Shown piece by piece: positions 18,691-27,493 of a stretch of DNA of 64,000 nucleotides. Position numbers and translations under genes: made by a program. The DNA comes from Dysgonomonas sp. BGC7 (GTDB lineage Bacteria; Bacteroidota; Bacteroidia; Bacteroidales; Dysgonomonadaceae): assembly GCF_001261735.1 (NCBI RefSeq), contig NZ_CVRP01000023.1:27963-91962 (forward strand). The letters run 5' to 3'. The notes under the pieces were generated by a model. The model saw only the letters and a list, made by a program, of their open reading frames with translations. It was not told where the DNA came from and made no database searches. Position 1 is the first letter of the stretch. Every line of letters begins with the position of its first letter.

Positions 18691-19227
18691 ATGGAAGGCT
18701 ACTCTTTCTGTAGAATAAAAGGCGAAGAGGACAAATATTATAAACAGTTTCTTTCTGTATATAAGTCCTCATTTCCTGTTTTTGAGCAGCGAAGTCAGGA
18801 ACAACAATCGGCTGCTTTCAAAAATAATAGCTATTGCCTTGTAGCATTGGTAAAGGGCGATAAACTAGCCTCTTTTATATCCTATTGGGAGTTCGATGAC
18901 TATATCTACATAGAGCATTTAGCCGTGAACTCTGAGCTGAGGGGACAGAATATAGGAAGTTTTACTCTTAGTAAGTTCGCACAAAATAATCGTAAAATAC
19001 TCTTGCTCGAAATTGATCCATTGGTCGATGAGGTATCTAAAAGAAGGCTTTGTTTCTACAAGAAGCTAGGATACAAAGTAAACCCTTATCACCATCACCA
19101 TCCTGCATACAGGCAGGGCTATGATTCCCACGAATTGCTGGTTCTTAGTTTAAGTGAGGTATTGAGTGAGAATATGTATAATCGATTTTACTCCGATCTG
19201 GTACAGGTGGTAATGAATGCCGATTGA
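18691..19227 (+). CDS. GNAT-family N-acetyltransferase
   Basis: Single GNAT domain of 178 aa. The acetyl-CoA-binding core is visible as IEHLAVNSELRGQNIGSF (motif A, with the R-G-Q-N-I-G loop), followed by a C-terminal FYKKLGYKVNPYHH segment containing the usual Tyr. A His-rich run (HHHHPAYRQGY) lies beside this region. The substrate is not predictable. It is the last of a compact plus-strand group beginning at recF. Confidence 0.85.
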   Translation: MEGYSFCRIKGEEDKYYKQFLSVYKSSFPVFEQRSQEQQSAAFKNNSYCLVALVKGDKLASFISYWEFDDYIYIEHLAVNSELRGQNIGSFTLSKFAQNNRKILLLEIDPLVDEVSKRRLCFYKKLGYKVNPYHHHHPAYRQGYDSHELLVLSLSEVLSENMYNRFYSDLVQVVMNAD

Positions 19228-19279
19228 GATTAAGCCGTATAATTTTTAGTCTTATAAGTCACATCTGTTTTTTTATCTC

Positions 19280-19287
19280 TATCTTTG
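19280..19287 (+). promoter_or_regulatory. -7 box of rnpB
   Basis: TATCTTTG matches TAnnTTTG and lies about 11 nt before the predicted 5' end of RNase P RNA, at the right distance for a transcription start. Confidence 0.65.
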
Positions 19288-19297
19288 CAATCCAATA

Positions 19298-19650
19298 ACA
19301 GTAGGCCGGTTTGTCGCTGGCTGCCGTAAGGCAGAAAGAGGAAAGTCCGGGCAACACAGAGCATCGTACTTCTTAATGGGAAGCTGTTCGTGAGGGCAGA
19401 GTTTAAGGTAACAGAAAATGACCGCCTTAGGGTAAGGGTGAAAAGGTGAGGTAAGAGCTCACCGGTCTGTATAGCAATATACAGAGCCGTACTACTTGCG
19501 AGTTGTAAGACCATGTATACCGGCGTATGTAGGGCTGCTCGCCCGATGTCGGGGGGTAGGTTGCTAGAGTCTGTCGGTGACGGCTGGCGTAGATAAATGA
19601 CAAACACCTGTTTCTACAGGACACAGAACCCGGCTTACAGGCTTACTGTT
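19298..19650 (+). ncRNA. rnpB: RNase P RNA (class A)
   Basis: Catalytic RNA of RNase P. Recognised from the conserved blocks GAGGAAAGTCCGGGC near the 5' end, the ACAGAAA and GGTAAGGGTGAAAAGGTG region, and the 3' AGATAAATGAC...ACAGAACCCGGCTTA block. The P1 helix is visible: AACAGTAGGCC at the 5' end pairs with GGCTTACTGTT at the 3' end. A run of seven T after the 3' strand completes an intrinsic terminator. It runs convergent to the TonB-like gene, whose stop codon lies just beyond the T-run. Confidence 0.95.
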
Positions 19651-19653
19651 TTT

Positions 19654-20133
19654 TTAGTTATTCAGTTTAAATATGATGGGGATAGTATAATATACGGGAA
19701 CAGTTTTTCCGTCTTGGCTTCCGGGTATCCATCTCGGCATTGATTTTAGCATACGCACTACTTCTTTATCACACTCGGGATCTATTCCCCTTAGAATTAC
19801 CGTATTGGTTATATCTCCTTGTTTCGATACCACAAAGCGTACTGTCACTCTGCCTTGTATTCCTTCTTCCTTAGCTTTTTCCGGATATTTCAGGTTACTT
19901 GCAATATATTTATGCATTTCAGCCTCTCCTCCCGGAAATGAAGGCATTTGCTCTACAGTCATAAATGGTTTTTCATTGTCCTCGCTTATTATAGCTTTTT
20001 CTCTGCTATTTTCTTTTTCTATATTTTCTTTTTCAGGTGCAGAAGAAGAAAAGATAAAGTCTTTGTAGTTGTAGTATAATAAAAGAATACTGGGGATTAT
20101 AATCAATAGTATGATATAGACTATCGGACGCAC
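19654..20133 (-). CDS. TonB-family energy transducer C-terminal protein
   Basis: Inner-membrane anchored protein with one N-terminal membrane segment (about 3-20), a charged linker and a TonB C-terminal domain (about 62-159) including YPEKAKEEGIQGRVTVRFVV. Such proteins transmit proton-motive force to TonB-dependent receptors such as SusC. At 159 aa the periplasmic linker is unusually short for spanning the periplasm. The reading frame opens with GTG; no in-frame ATG exists after the upstream stop codon. An ATG at 20153-20151 lies one base out of frame before an A-run (see findings). RNase P RNA ends convergent to it. Confidence 0.8.
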   Translation of the reverse strand: MRPIVYIILLIIIPSILLLYYNYKDFIFSSSAPEKENIEKENSREKAIISEDNEKPFMTVEQMPSFPGGEAEMHKYIASNLKYPEKAKEEGIQGRVTVRFVVSKQGDITNTVILRGIDPECDKEVVRMLKSMPRWIPGSQDGKTVPVYYTIPIIFKLNN

Positions 20134-20198
20134 CGAGAGCCCCTTCTTTTCATTTTTATCGTATCAGTCTGTATTTTGTATATATGCCATATTCGATG

Positions 20199-20762
20199 TT
20201 ATTTTTCATTTTTGATGTAGGATTTCTGTTCTTTTATCAGGCTCGGATTGAAAGAGGGGTTTCTATAGATATATTCTTTATCTAAAAATAATCTGTCTCG
20301 GAAAGGTTCTTTCTTCAGTTCGAAGGTTGCAGTCATATAACGTAGAAGAGCAATGGGTTCATCTATTTTTGATGCCTGCAAACCTCGTGTGTGGCCGGTG
20401 GTAAATGTGAATTTCTTATCAAAAAAAGAGAGTTTGATATCTGATTGGCATTTAGAATCGATAATATCGTCTCCAATTAGATATTCCAGACCTTCTGCTT
20501 TTGTTTTATATATTTCCTTTCCGTAGTAGAAAATGGATATTTCATTGTCGTGATTAAAGGTGATTTTCACTCTACGTACAAAAAAAGTAAAGAGAAATAA
20601 TGTCCAAATAAAGATAGCCAAAAAGAAATATATAAAATGAGAGGTAATGTAAGAAATATCAGTGAAGAAAATAAATAATACCATTATAATACCCACAGGC
20701 ATAGTAATCAGCATGATTTGTTTGAGAGAATAGGGAATTGCCCAAAATTTGAATTCTTTCAT
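20199..20762 (-). CDS. Hypothetical membrane protein with two N-terminal TM segments
   Basis: Not recognised. Two adjacent hydrophobic segments (about 15-33 and 38-61) are followed by a soluble domain of about 120 residues rich in beta-strand pattern (VKITFNHDNEISIFYYGKEIY), resembling small PH-like membrane-associated domains, but no family can be named. A -7 box lies just upstream on the same strand, and the TonB-like gene follows 65 nt later, so the two may form a small operon. Confidence 0.6.
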   Translation of the reverse strand: MKEFKFWAIPYSLKQIMLITMPVGIIMVLFIFFTDISYITSHFIYFFLAIFIWTLFLFTFFVRRVKITFNHDNEISIFYYGKEIYKTKAEGLEYLIGDDIIDSKCQSDIKLSFFDKKFTFTTGHTRGLQASKIDEPIALLRYMTATFELKKEPFRDRLFLDKEYIYRNPSFNPSLIKEQKSYIKNEK

Positions 20763-20781
20763 AGTATATTGATTTGTTATT

Positions 20782-20789
20782 CAAACTTA
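20782..20789 (-). promoter_or_regulatory. -7 box for the 20762 membrane-protein gene
   Basis: Reading the minus strand, TAAGTTTG matches TAnnTTTG and lies 19 nt before the ATG. Confidence 0.5.
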
Positions 20790-20979
20790 CATAAAAATAA
20801 CAGTATATGAAATAGTCAGATAAATAATTATCTATACAGAACTATCTATGCTAATGAATGCCAGGACAGAAAAGTTGTATATATGAAAACAAGCGTAAAT
20901 GTATACAAGTTTGTCAGGTTTTAGTTAAAATGAATATTAAACATTGTGATAAAAATGAGTTTTCTATAAAAGAACAAAC

Positions 20980-20987
20980 TATCTTTG
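20980..20987 (+). promoter_or_regulatory. -7 box of the YihY-family gene
   Basis: TATCTTTG matches TAnnTTTG. An in-frame TTG at 20985 lies inside this box and so cannot be the translation start, which decides for the ATG at 21009. Confidence 0.6.
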
Positions 20988-21008
20988 CCAATATTTTGTT
21001 TCAAATAT

Positions 21009-22322
21009 ATGATTGAGAAAATAAAACAATTTGCGACAAAGCTTATTCGTTTTCTCTCCTATGGTATCTGGCGAGTAAACAAACAAGATCATTCTTCGAA
21101 AAAGAACAGTCTTTATGATATAATAAAAGCTTTTATTCTTGCTATTCGAAATATTGACGGGGGACAGTTATTTACCCGTGCTTCAGCTTTGACTTACAGT
21201 ACACTATTGTCTATTGTGCCTATGCTTGCTGTCTTGTTTGCGATAGCAAGGGGTTTTGGTTTTCAGAATATTGTTAAAAGCCAGCTGTTTACATACTTTT
21301 CGGGGCAAGAGGAGATATTGAATAAAGCAACTGCTTTTATCGACAAGTCGATAGAATATGCACAGGGAGGGGTTTTCCTTGGTATAGGTATTGTATTATT
21401 ACTATACACAGTTATAAATCTGCTTTCGAATATCGAAGACAATTTCAATCAAATATGGCAAATAAAGAAAGGTCGTACCTACTTCCGTATGTTTACGGAC
21501 TATTTGGCTCTGATTATTATAGCTCCTGTTTTTCTTGTCTGTAATGCAGGGCTTACTCTTATATTGAATACGACAGCCGAAGAACAGCATGTGATTGGAT
21601 TGGTAATTACTCCTTTTATAAAATTACTTCCTTTTCTGGTAACAATGTTGTTGTTCGTTATCCTTAATATATATATCCCAAATACAAAGGTTAAATTTAC
21701 AAGTGCCTTGCTTGGAGGTGTCTTTACCGGAATATGTTTTCAAGTGTTTCAGACTCTTTATATAAGCGGACAGATATGGATTTCGAAATATAACGCTATT
21801 TATGGTAGTTTTGCTGCATTGCCGTTATTGTTACTGTGGTTGCAACTAACTTGGTTCTTTGTCCTGTTTGGTGTGCAACTAACTTTTGCCTATCAGAATG
21901 TAAATAAGTACAGCTTCGAACACGAAACGTCTAACATTAGTCGCCGTTATAAGGATTTTATTATTCTTCTGATAATGACTTTGATTGTTAAGCGTTTTGA
22001 AAAAGGATCTACTCCATATACTGCCGACGAACTGTCGGAGCATTATAAGATTCCTACAAGGCTGACAGGAGATACTTTGTTTTATCTGCAACAAATAGGA
22101 ATGATTGTAGAAACTCCTTCCGATGATCATCTTGTGCCCGCATATATCCCTGCTATGGATATAAATCATATTTCTGTAGGATCGCTATTTGAGAAAATAG
22201 ATGTATATGGATCCGAAGATTTTGCCATTGATACCGACATTGAGTTTTGTAACGAATGGAATGCTATTCTTCGGTTAAAAGGAGTGGCACAGTCCGAAAC
22301 CAGACTGTTGAAAGATTTATAA
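21009..22322 (+). CDS. YihY/UPF0761 family integral membrane protein
   Basis: Inner-membrane protein of the family once misnamed RNase BN. After a basic N-terminus, the conserved region LFTRASALTYSTLLSIVPML begins the six-TM core (about residues 50-290). The typical segment YGSFAALPLLLLWLQLTWFF is present. The C-terminal 120 residues form a soluble region with a winged-helix-like pattern (YTADELSEHYKIPTRL), common in Bacteroidetes members. The molecular function is unknown. The ATG at 21009 is chosen because the upstream TTG lies within the promoter -7 box. 437 aa. Confidence 0.85.
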   Translation: MIEKIKQFATKLIRFLSYGIWRVNKQDHSSKKNSLYDIIKAFILAIRNIDGGQLFTRASALTYSTLLSIVPMLAVLFAIARGFGFQNIVKSQLFTYFSGQEEILNKATAFIDKSIEYAQGGVFLGIGIVLLLYTVINLLSNIEDNFNQIWQIKKGRTYFRMFTDYLALIIIAPVFLVCNAGLTLILNTTAEEQHVIGLVITPFIKLLPFLVTMLLFVILNIYIPNTKVKFTSALLGGVFTGICFQVFQTLYISGQIWISKYNAIYGSFAALPLLLLWLQLTWFFVLFGVQLTFAYQNVNKYSFEHETSNISRRYKDFIILLIMTLIVKRFEKGSTPYTADELSEHYKIPTRLTGDTLFYLQQIGMIVETPSDDHLVPAYIPAMDINHISVGSLFEKIDVYGSEDFAIDTDIEFCNEWNAILRLKGVAQSETRLLKDL

Positions 22323-22343
22323 TCCTATGAATTTGTTGTATAA

Positions 22344-23717
22344 ATGAAATCAGGAATTTTAAATCTTACAGAAGGGAAAATCTTTTCTACCCTTATTCGT
22401 TTGGCTTTGCCTCTTATGGGAACGAGTTTTCTGCAAATGGCATATACTCTGATGGCAATGTCGTGGGTAGGTCGTTTGGGTACTGTTTCACATCCCGAAA
22501 TAGCAACAAAGTCGGAAGCTGCAATAGGTGCAATAGGAATGTTACTTTGGTTGACGGCGTCTGTGGCATATCTGGCTATGATTGGTTCGGAAGTCGCTGT
22601 TGGGCAATCTATAGGGGCAAAGAAAATGAAGCGAGCTGCTATATACGCATCTCATTCTACCACAACCTCTATTGTGTTGAGTGTTCTGTGGGTTTCCTTA
22701 TTGGCTATATTTGCTTATCCAATACTCTCATTTTTCAAGTTGGAAGCCGATATTACAGCCGATGCTGTATTGTATCTGCGTATTTTGACTATCAGCCTGC
22801 CATTCCAATTCCTGTCCTATAATTTCACAGGTATATATAACGGAGCAGGGCGAAGTATAATCCCTTTCCGGAACAATGCAGCAGGACTGGTACTCAATAT
22901 GATACTTGATCCTATACTCATGTTTGCTATGGGAATGGGACTACACGGTGCTGCTATCGGTACTGTAGTTTCGCAACTATTCGTTTTTGCCTTGTTTTAT
23001 TATCAGATACGGCATGGAAATAAGATATTAGGGTATTTTCCTTTCTTTATAAAACCGAAGTTAATGTACCTCAAGCGTATATTCTTTTTGGGAACTCCCG
23101 TTTCTGTTATGAATTCCTTATATGCTATTATAAATATGAATCTGGCTCGCGTGGCATCTATTCACGGAGGACATTTGGGGATGATGGCTCAAACTACAGG
23201 GGGGCAGATTGAGGCAGTTACGTGGAATACTTCTCAGGGGTTTTCTACAGCATTGAGTGCCTTTGTCGCTCAGAACTATGCGGCGAATAAAATAGAAAGA
23301 GGTAGGAAAGCTTATATCTACACTATACGGGTAATGCTTACCTTGGGTGTGGCTGTCAGTATCTGTTTTATCTTGTTCGGAGCTCAAATATTCGGTATTA
23401 TTGTACCCGAAGAAAATGCGATGAGGGCTGGAGCCGAGTATTTATTCGTAATGGGCTTAGTCCAGATATTTATGATGTTTGAGCTAACTACTCAGGGTAT
23501 GTTTAATGGTATAGGGCGAACTATTGAGCCTGCTGTTATTAGTATAACATTCAATGCTCTGCGCATACCACTAGCGTATTATCTAGCTTCGCAGATGGGA
23601 ATAACGGGAGTATGGTGGGCTATTGCAATATCCACTATTTGTAAGGGAATAATACTGCCAACTTGGTTTGCAGTAGTTTATAGGCGTATCAGAAGAAGAA
23701 AGCCTAAAATAGGGTAG
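22344..23717 (+). CDS. MATE-family multidrug/sodium antiporter
   Basis: Twelve-TM inner-membrane exporter. The N-terminus (LTEGKIFSTLIRLALPLMGT) and the pattern of two related six-helix halves are typical of MATE/NorM proteins. The repeated PL/Q-F-LSYNFTGIYNGAGRS and GMFNGIGRTIEPAVIS segments occupy equivalent positions in each half. 457 aa, full length. It follows the YihY-family gene by 21 nt and probably shares its transcript. It ends 6 nt from the convergent queF, with no clear terminator between. The substrate is not predictable. Confidence 0.9.
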   Translation: MKSGILNLTEGKIFSTLIRLALPLMGTSFLQMAYTLMAMSWVGRLGTVSHPEIATKSEAAIGAIGMLLWLTASVAYLAMIGSEVAVGQSIGAKKMKRAAIYASHSTTTSIVLSVLWVSLLAIFAYPILSFFKLEADITADAVLYLRILTISLPFQFLSYNFTGIYNGAGRSIIPFRNNAAGLVLNMILDPILMFAMGMGLHGAAIGTVVSQLFVFALFYYQIRHGNKILGYFPFFIKPKLMYLKRIFFLGTPVSVMNSLYAIINMNLARVASIHGGHLGMMAQTTGGQIEAVTWNTSQGFSTALSAFVAQNYAANKIERGRKAYIYTIRVMLTLGVAVSICFILFGAQIFGIIVPEENAMRAGAEYLFVMGLVQIFMMFELTTQGMFNGIGRTIEPAVISITFNALRIPLAYYLASQMGITGVWWAIAISTICKGIILPTWFAVVYRRIRRRKPKIG

Positions 23718-23723
23718 GTAGCC

Positions 23724-24191
23724 TTATTTATAAGTATGTTGAGGAGTATGTCTTAATAACCTTTCTTTTGCCATGCTTTCATATTCGGTACCCTTGCGTC
23801 CATAGTTGCAAAATGGGTAAATGCTGATCCCTCCGCGGGGAGTAAATATGCCGACAACCTCAATGTATCTGGGATTCATGAGTTTGATAAGGTCTTTCAT
23901 TATGATGTTTACACAGTCTTCGTGGAAAGCTCCATGATTGCGAAAGCTGAACAGATACAATTTCAAGGCCTTGCTTTCTACCATCTTTACATCCGGCAGA
24001 TAGTTGATGTGGATGGTTGCAAAATCCGGCTGTCCTGTAATAGGGCATAGACTGGTAAACTCGGGGCAATTGAATGTTACCCAATAGTCATTTCCCTGAT
24101 GTTTGTTTTCGAAAGCTTCCAGTACCTCGGGTGCATAGTCGTCTTTGTATTCTGTTTTACCACCTAAGTGGCTCAATCCTTCTATTGTCAT
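23724..24191 (-). CDS. queF: NADPH-dependent 7-cyano-7-deazaguanine reductase (QueF)
   Basis: Reduces preQ0 to preQ1 in queuosine tRNA biosynthesis. The catalytic Cys49 (FTSLC49PITGQPDF) and Asp56 are present, as is the family NADPH-binding motif E-S-K-A-L-K-L-Y (72-79). FRNHGAFHE supplies the conserved His/Glu residues. 155 aa, the short unimodular type. It begins one nucleotide after the queC stop, so they are co-transcribed. Confidence 0.95.
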   Translation of the reverse strand: MTIEGLSHLGGKTEYKDDYAPEVLEAFENKHQGNDYWVTFNCPEFTSLCPITGQPDFATIHINYLPDVKMVESKALKLYLFSFRNHGAFHEDCVNIIMKDLIKLMNPRYIEVVGIFTPRGGISIYPFCNYGRKGTEYESMAKERLLRHTPQHTYK

Positions 24192-24192
24192 A

Positions 24193-24855
24193 TTAGTCTT
24201 TGTCTTTTATTGATAGATAATTGTCTAAGCCTTGATTACGTAGCTTACATGCGGGGCAATGTCCACATCCATCGGCAATGATGCCATTGTAGCAGGTCAA
24301 GGTTTGTGTTCGTACTATGTCGAATACTCCTAGTTCATCCGCAAGCTGCCATACAGCAGTCTTATCTCTCCACATTAGTGGTGTATGGATCTGGAAATGC
24401 TCGTCCATAGCCAGATTGATAGATGCATTTGCCGACAGAATAAATGTGTCTCTGCAATCGGGATAGCCGCTATAGTCTGCTTCCGATACTCCGGTTACAA
24501 TGTGGCGTATACCATGCGAACGTGCTATGACCGCAGCAAAAGTAAGAAACAGCAGGTTGCGTCCGGGAACGAAGGTGTTGGGATATGAGTCGGCGGGCTT
24601 CTCTTGGTCCATTACAATATCGCTGGTAAGGGAGTTGACTGATAGCTGGCTGATGATAGACGCATCCAATAGTTGAAACGGCACATTCGCTTCTTGTGCT
24701 ATTGACTGTGCTATTTCTACCTCCTTCGAATGTCTCTGACCGTATGTGAAACAGAGTGTACGTACCGATGAAAAGTTTTTCAATGCCCAATATAGGCATG
24801 TTGTAGAGTCTTGTCCTCCGGAGAACAAAACTAAAGCGGATTCTTTTTTGTTCAT
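24193..24855 (-). CDS. queC: 7-cyano-7-deazaguanine synthase (QueC)
   Basis: ATP-dependent enzyme converting 7-carboxy-7-deazaguanine to preQ0. The PP-loop motif SGGQDSTT lies at residues 12-19. The C-terminal zinc site is a Cys at about 188 followed by CGHCPACK. Full length at 220 aa. First gene of the queC-queF pair; a -7 box lies 63 nt upstream. The leader does not show a convincing preQ1 riboswitch core. Confidence 0.95.
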   Translation of the reverse strand: MNKKESALVLFSGGQDSTTCLYWALKNFSSVRTLCFTYGQRHSKEVEIAQSIAQEANVPFQLLDASIISQLSVNSLTSDIVMDQEKPADSYPNTFVPGRNLLFLTFAAVIARSHGIRHIVTGVSEADYSGYPDCRDTFILSANASINLAMDEHFQIHTPLMWRDKTAVWQLADELGVFDIVRTQTLTCYNGIIADGCGHCPACKLRNQGLDNYLSIKDKD

Positions 24856-24917
24856 AAATCTTTGTTTTTTACGTGGTTAATTCTAAGATACACGGAAAGA
24901 TGCTTTTCTTTCGGGTA

Positions 24918-24925
24918 CAAATGTA
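24918..24925 (-). promoter_or_regulatory. -7 box of queC-queF
   Basis: On the minus strand TACATTTG matches TAnnTTTG. It leaves a leader of about 55 nt before queC. Confidence 0.6.
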
Positions 24926-24977
24926 GTTATTTTAAGAGTTTATTGCCGAAAAAGTTTCTTAAAAAGAATAATTGTTT

Positions 24978-24985
24978 TACTTTTG
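24978..24985 (+). promoter_or_regulatory. -7 box of the tRNA-Lys gene
   Basis: TACTTTTG matches TAnnTTTG, 13 nt before the mature tRNA 5' end. Confidence 0.6.
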
Positions 24986-24998
24986 CATCATCAAAAAA

Positions 24999-25071
24999 GA
25001 CTCCGTAGCTCAGCTGGTAGAGCAATTGACTCTTAATCAATGGGTCGAGGGTTCGAGCCCCTCCGGGGTCA
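24999..25071 (+). tRNA. tRNA-Lys (CTT)
   Basis: A 73-nt cloverleaf: acceptor GACTCCG pairs with CGGGGTC (one G-T wobble), the D arm is GCTC...GAGC, the anticodon stem ATTGA/TCAAT carries loop CTCTTAA, and the T arm is GAGGG-TTCGAGC-CCCTC. Loop positions 34-36 read CTT, which decodes AAG (Lys). The CCA end is not encoded. Confidence 0.95.
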
Positions 25072-25089
25072 CTTTTAGGCTTTTGTAAG

Positions 25090-25126
25090 ACGTTGTAATC
25101 AAACCGATTGCAACGTTTTCTTTTTC
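25090..25126 (+). terminator. Intrinsic terminator after tRNA-Lys
   Basis: ACGTTGTAATC (25090-25100) pairs with GATTGCAACGT (25106-25116) with one G-T wobble and a short loop, followed by TTTCTTTTTC. Confidence 0.85.
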
Positions 25127-25172
25127 ATGTGAGTACACGTAAGTAGTAGAGCTTATGAATACGGGCATATAG

Positions 25173-25204
25173 AAGCCTCTTAATGTATTAATATTAAGAG
25201 GCTT
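25173..25204. terminator. Second, probably bidirectional terminator before the GH3 stop
   Basis: AAGCCTCTTAAT (25173-25184) pairs perfectly with ATTAAGAGGCTT (25193-25204) around an 8-nt loop. It sits between the tRNA (plus) and the end of PUL2 (minus), so it can close PUL2. Confidence 0.8.
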
Positions 25205-25248
25205 TTGTGTATTTTTCGTTACGATTACAGATCTGTTCTAAATAGTTC

Positions 25249-27453
25249 CTAATCCTGAACTTCTACTTTTATCTTTTTATCCTTTACAATGATGTAATAT
25301 TCACCAGCCTCAAGAAATTTTTCTCCTTTTCCGTTTACGAAGCCTAAATCTCTGATCGGATCAATATTGAATGTAAAGGTTTTTGTCTGACCTTTTTCTA
25401 TCATCTGTTTTTCAAAGTGCTTAAGTTCTTTGACCGGACGGGAGATAGTTGATACCGGATCGCTAATAAACCAATGTACAGTCTCTAATCCATCCATATT
25501 TCCTGTATTTGTAACAGCAATACTCACGGATAATTTGTTTCCTTTTTTTATCTTAAGAGCTGATGGTTGTAATTCACCATATTCATAGGAGGTATAGCTC
25601 AGGCCATGCGCAAATTCGTAGAGAGGAGTGCTTGGTATATCCTGATATTTGCCTTGATGTGGACGGGCACTCTGTCTGTGGTTGTAATAGATTGGTATTT
25701 GCCCTGTCGAGTAAGGGAAAGTAATAGACAGTTTTCCTGATGGATTTATACGTCCCGAAACAATGCCTGCAATAGGATTTGCTCCCGCAATACCCGGTTG
25801 CCAAATCTGTAACATCGCATTGCTAAGCTTATCTAATCTATTTAGTTCCAAAGGTCGTCCGCTTGATAGTAATAGTATGACAGGCTTCCCTAGCTTCTTT
25901 AGTTCGGCTACCAGTTCTTCTTGTATCTGAGGTAGAGTAATTGTTGATCTGGATGCATTTTCGCCACTCCATTGAGCTTTCTCTCCTAAACAAAGAATGA
26001 TTGCATCTGCATTTTTTGCTATGGACTTTGCTTCTTCAAAACCAGATTTATCATCTCCTTCAAAATCGCAACCGGATGCATATGATAATTGAGCCTTATT
26101 TTTGAATTCATTTTCTAACCCTTCAAATAGAGAGATAGCATCATCTGATTGTCCTTGTGCTCTCCATGAACCTAACAGGTGCCATTTACTTTTAGCCATT
26201 GGTCCTACAACAGCTATCTTTGAGATATTAGTAAGAGGTAAAGTCTTATTGTCATTCTTTAGCAGTACAATAGACTCTTCTGCTAGCTTCTCTGCAATCT
26301 CAAGACTTTTGGGTAATAGAAAACGATCCTTCTCCGCACCATTAGGTGTATACGGCTTATCGAATAGTCCTAATCTGAATTTTATCCTTAAAACACGTTT
26401 TACCGCATCGTTCAGCTTTTCTTCAGATACTTTTCCCTCTTTTACAAGCTCTGCTAAGTGATTGTCGTAAGACCTGTTCATCATGTCCATTTCTACTCCG
26501 GCATTGAATGCTTTTAGTGCCGCTTCTTTTTTATCTTTGGCAACTCCTTGAGGACGTAGCTGTTCTATTGATCCCCAGTCGGATACAACAAAACCATCAT
26601 GTCCCCAACGCTCTTTTAATATTTCAGTGAGAGTATAATGGTTGGCTGAACCGGGAGTCCCACTAATGTCGTTGAAAGAACTCATTAGCGTGGCAGCTCC
26701 GGCTTTTACTCCCTCCTCGTATGGGTGCATATAGGTATCCCATAGGGTTTGTTGGGATATTTCTGTATATACATAGTCTCGTCCGGCCTCAGAAGCACCA
26801 TAGCCAATATAATGTTTCAGACAGGCAGCCACATTTTGAGGATTGGAAAGGTCATTCCCCTGATAACCTTTTACTGAGGCTACTCCAAACACAGCATTTG
26901 TATAAGGGTCTTCGCCATATCCTTCGGCTACTCTGCCCCAACGAGGATCACGAGCTACATCTATCATCGGAGAAAAAGTCCAGTCGACACCCGACATACG
27001 AGCCTCTTGTGCGGCAACAGCACATGCTTTTTCTACAAGGTCAGTATTCCATGAACATGCTTGAGCTAAAGATATTGGATAAACTGTTCTGTAGCCATGA
27101 ATTACGTCATAACCAAATATTACTGGTATGCCTAGACGGGTTTCTTTCATCGCTCTTTTTTGCACTCTATTGCGTAGTTCAGGGTTGCTGCTAAAGTAAA
27201 TAAGTGAGCCTATTCCGGGCGGAATGTCGTTTACCGGATCTGCCATATTATTTGCATTGTCGTTTCTGCCCAATGTGTATTGATTTAGCTGAAGAACTTT
27301 TTCTTCCACTGTCATTTGCGACACAAGGTCATTTACTCTTTCTTCGACAGATCTTTTTGCATCTTTGTAAATAGGCATGCTTTTTTTATTTTGAGCACCT
27401 AGTATACATGAGACTGCTAGTAGCAATCCTAAAATAATTTTTCTATTTCTCAT
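25249..27453 (-). CDS. Glycoside hydrolase family 3 beta-glucosidase-like enzyme
   Basis: Exo-acting beta-glycosidase, exported to the periplasm by a signal peptide (about 1-20, cleavage near LGAQN). The GH3 N-terminal barrel spans about 35-350, with the nucleophile Asp292 in GFVVSDWGS and the substrate-binding DPRWGRVAEGYGEDP. The alpha/beta sandwich (about 385-590) follows, and a fibronectin-III-like domain closes the protein (to 734). The overall pattern resembles BglX-type beta-glucosidases, but GH3 also contains xylosidases and others. It is the last gene of PUL2, 40 nt after the orphan GH35-like gene. Confidence 0.9.
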   Translation of the reverse strand: MRNRKIILGLLLAVSCILGAQNKKSMPIYKDAKRSVEERVNDLVSQMTVEEKVLQLNQYTLGRNDNANNMADPVNDIPPGIGSLIYFSSNPELRNRVQKRAMKETRLGIPVIFGYDVIHGYRTVYPISLAQACSWNTDLVEKACAVAAQEARMSGVDWTFSPMIDVARDPRWGRVAEGYGEDPYTNAVFGVASVKGYQGNDLSNPQNVAACLKHYIGYGASEAGRDYVYTEISQQTLWDTYMHPYEEGVKAGAATLMSSFNDISGTPGSANHYTLTEILKERWGHDGFVVSDWGSIEQLRPQGVAKDKKEAALKAFNAGVEMDMMNRSYDNHLAELVKEGKVSEEKLNDAVKRVLRIKFRLGLFDKPYTPNGAEKDRFLLPKSLEIAEKLAEESIVLLKNDNKTLPLTNISKIAVVGPMAKSKWHLLGSWRAQGQSDDAISLFEGLENEFKNKAQLSYASGCDFEGDDKSGFEEAKSIAKNADAIILCLGEKAQWSGENASRSTITLPQIQEELVAELKKLGKPVILLLSSGRPLELNRLDKLSNAMLQIWQPGIAGANPIAGIVSGRINPSGKLSITFPYSTGQIPIYYNHRQSARPHQGKYQDIPSTPLYEFAHGLSYTSYEYGELQPSALKIKKGNKLSVSIAVTNTGNMDGLETVHWFISDPVSTISRPVKELKHFEKQMIEKGQTKTFTFNIDPIRDLGFVNGKGEKFLEAGEYYIIVKDKKIKVEVQD

Positions 27454-27493
27454 TTTCTTATTGTTGATTATCTTTCAAAGATATTTCCTTTGA

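Noticed and set aside
20985..21008. TTG start extending the YihY-family protein
   Set aside because: The TTG is part of the -7 promoter box, so it would not be transcribed.
24856..24917. preQ1 riboswitch upstream of queC
   Set aside because: The leader is A-rich and has CCG/ACGT stretches, but the conserved preQ1-I loop and tail order is not present; the similarity is limited to an A-run.
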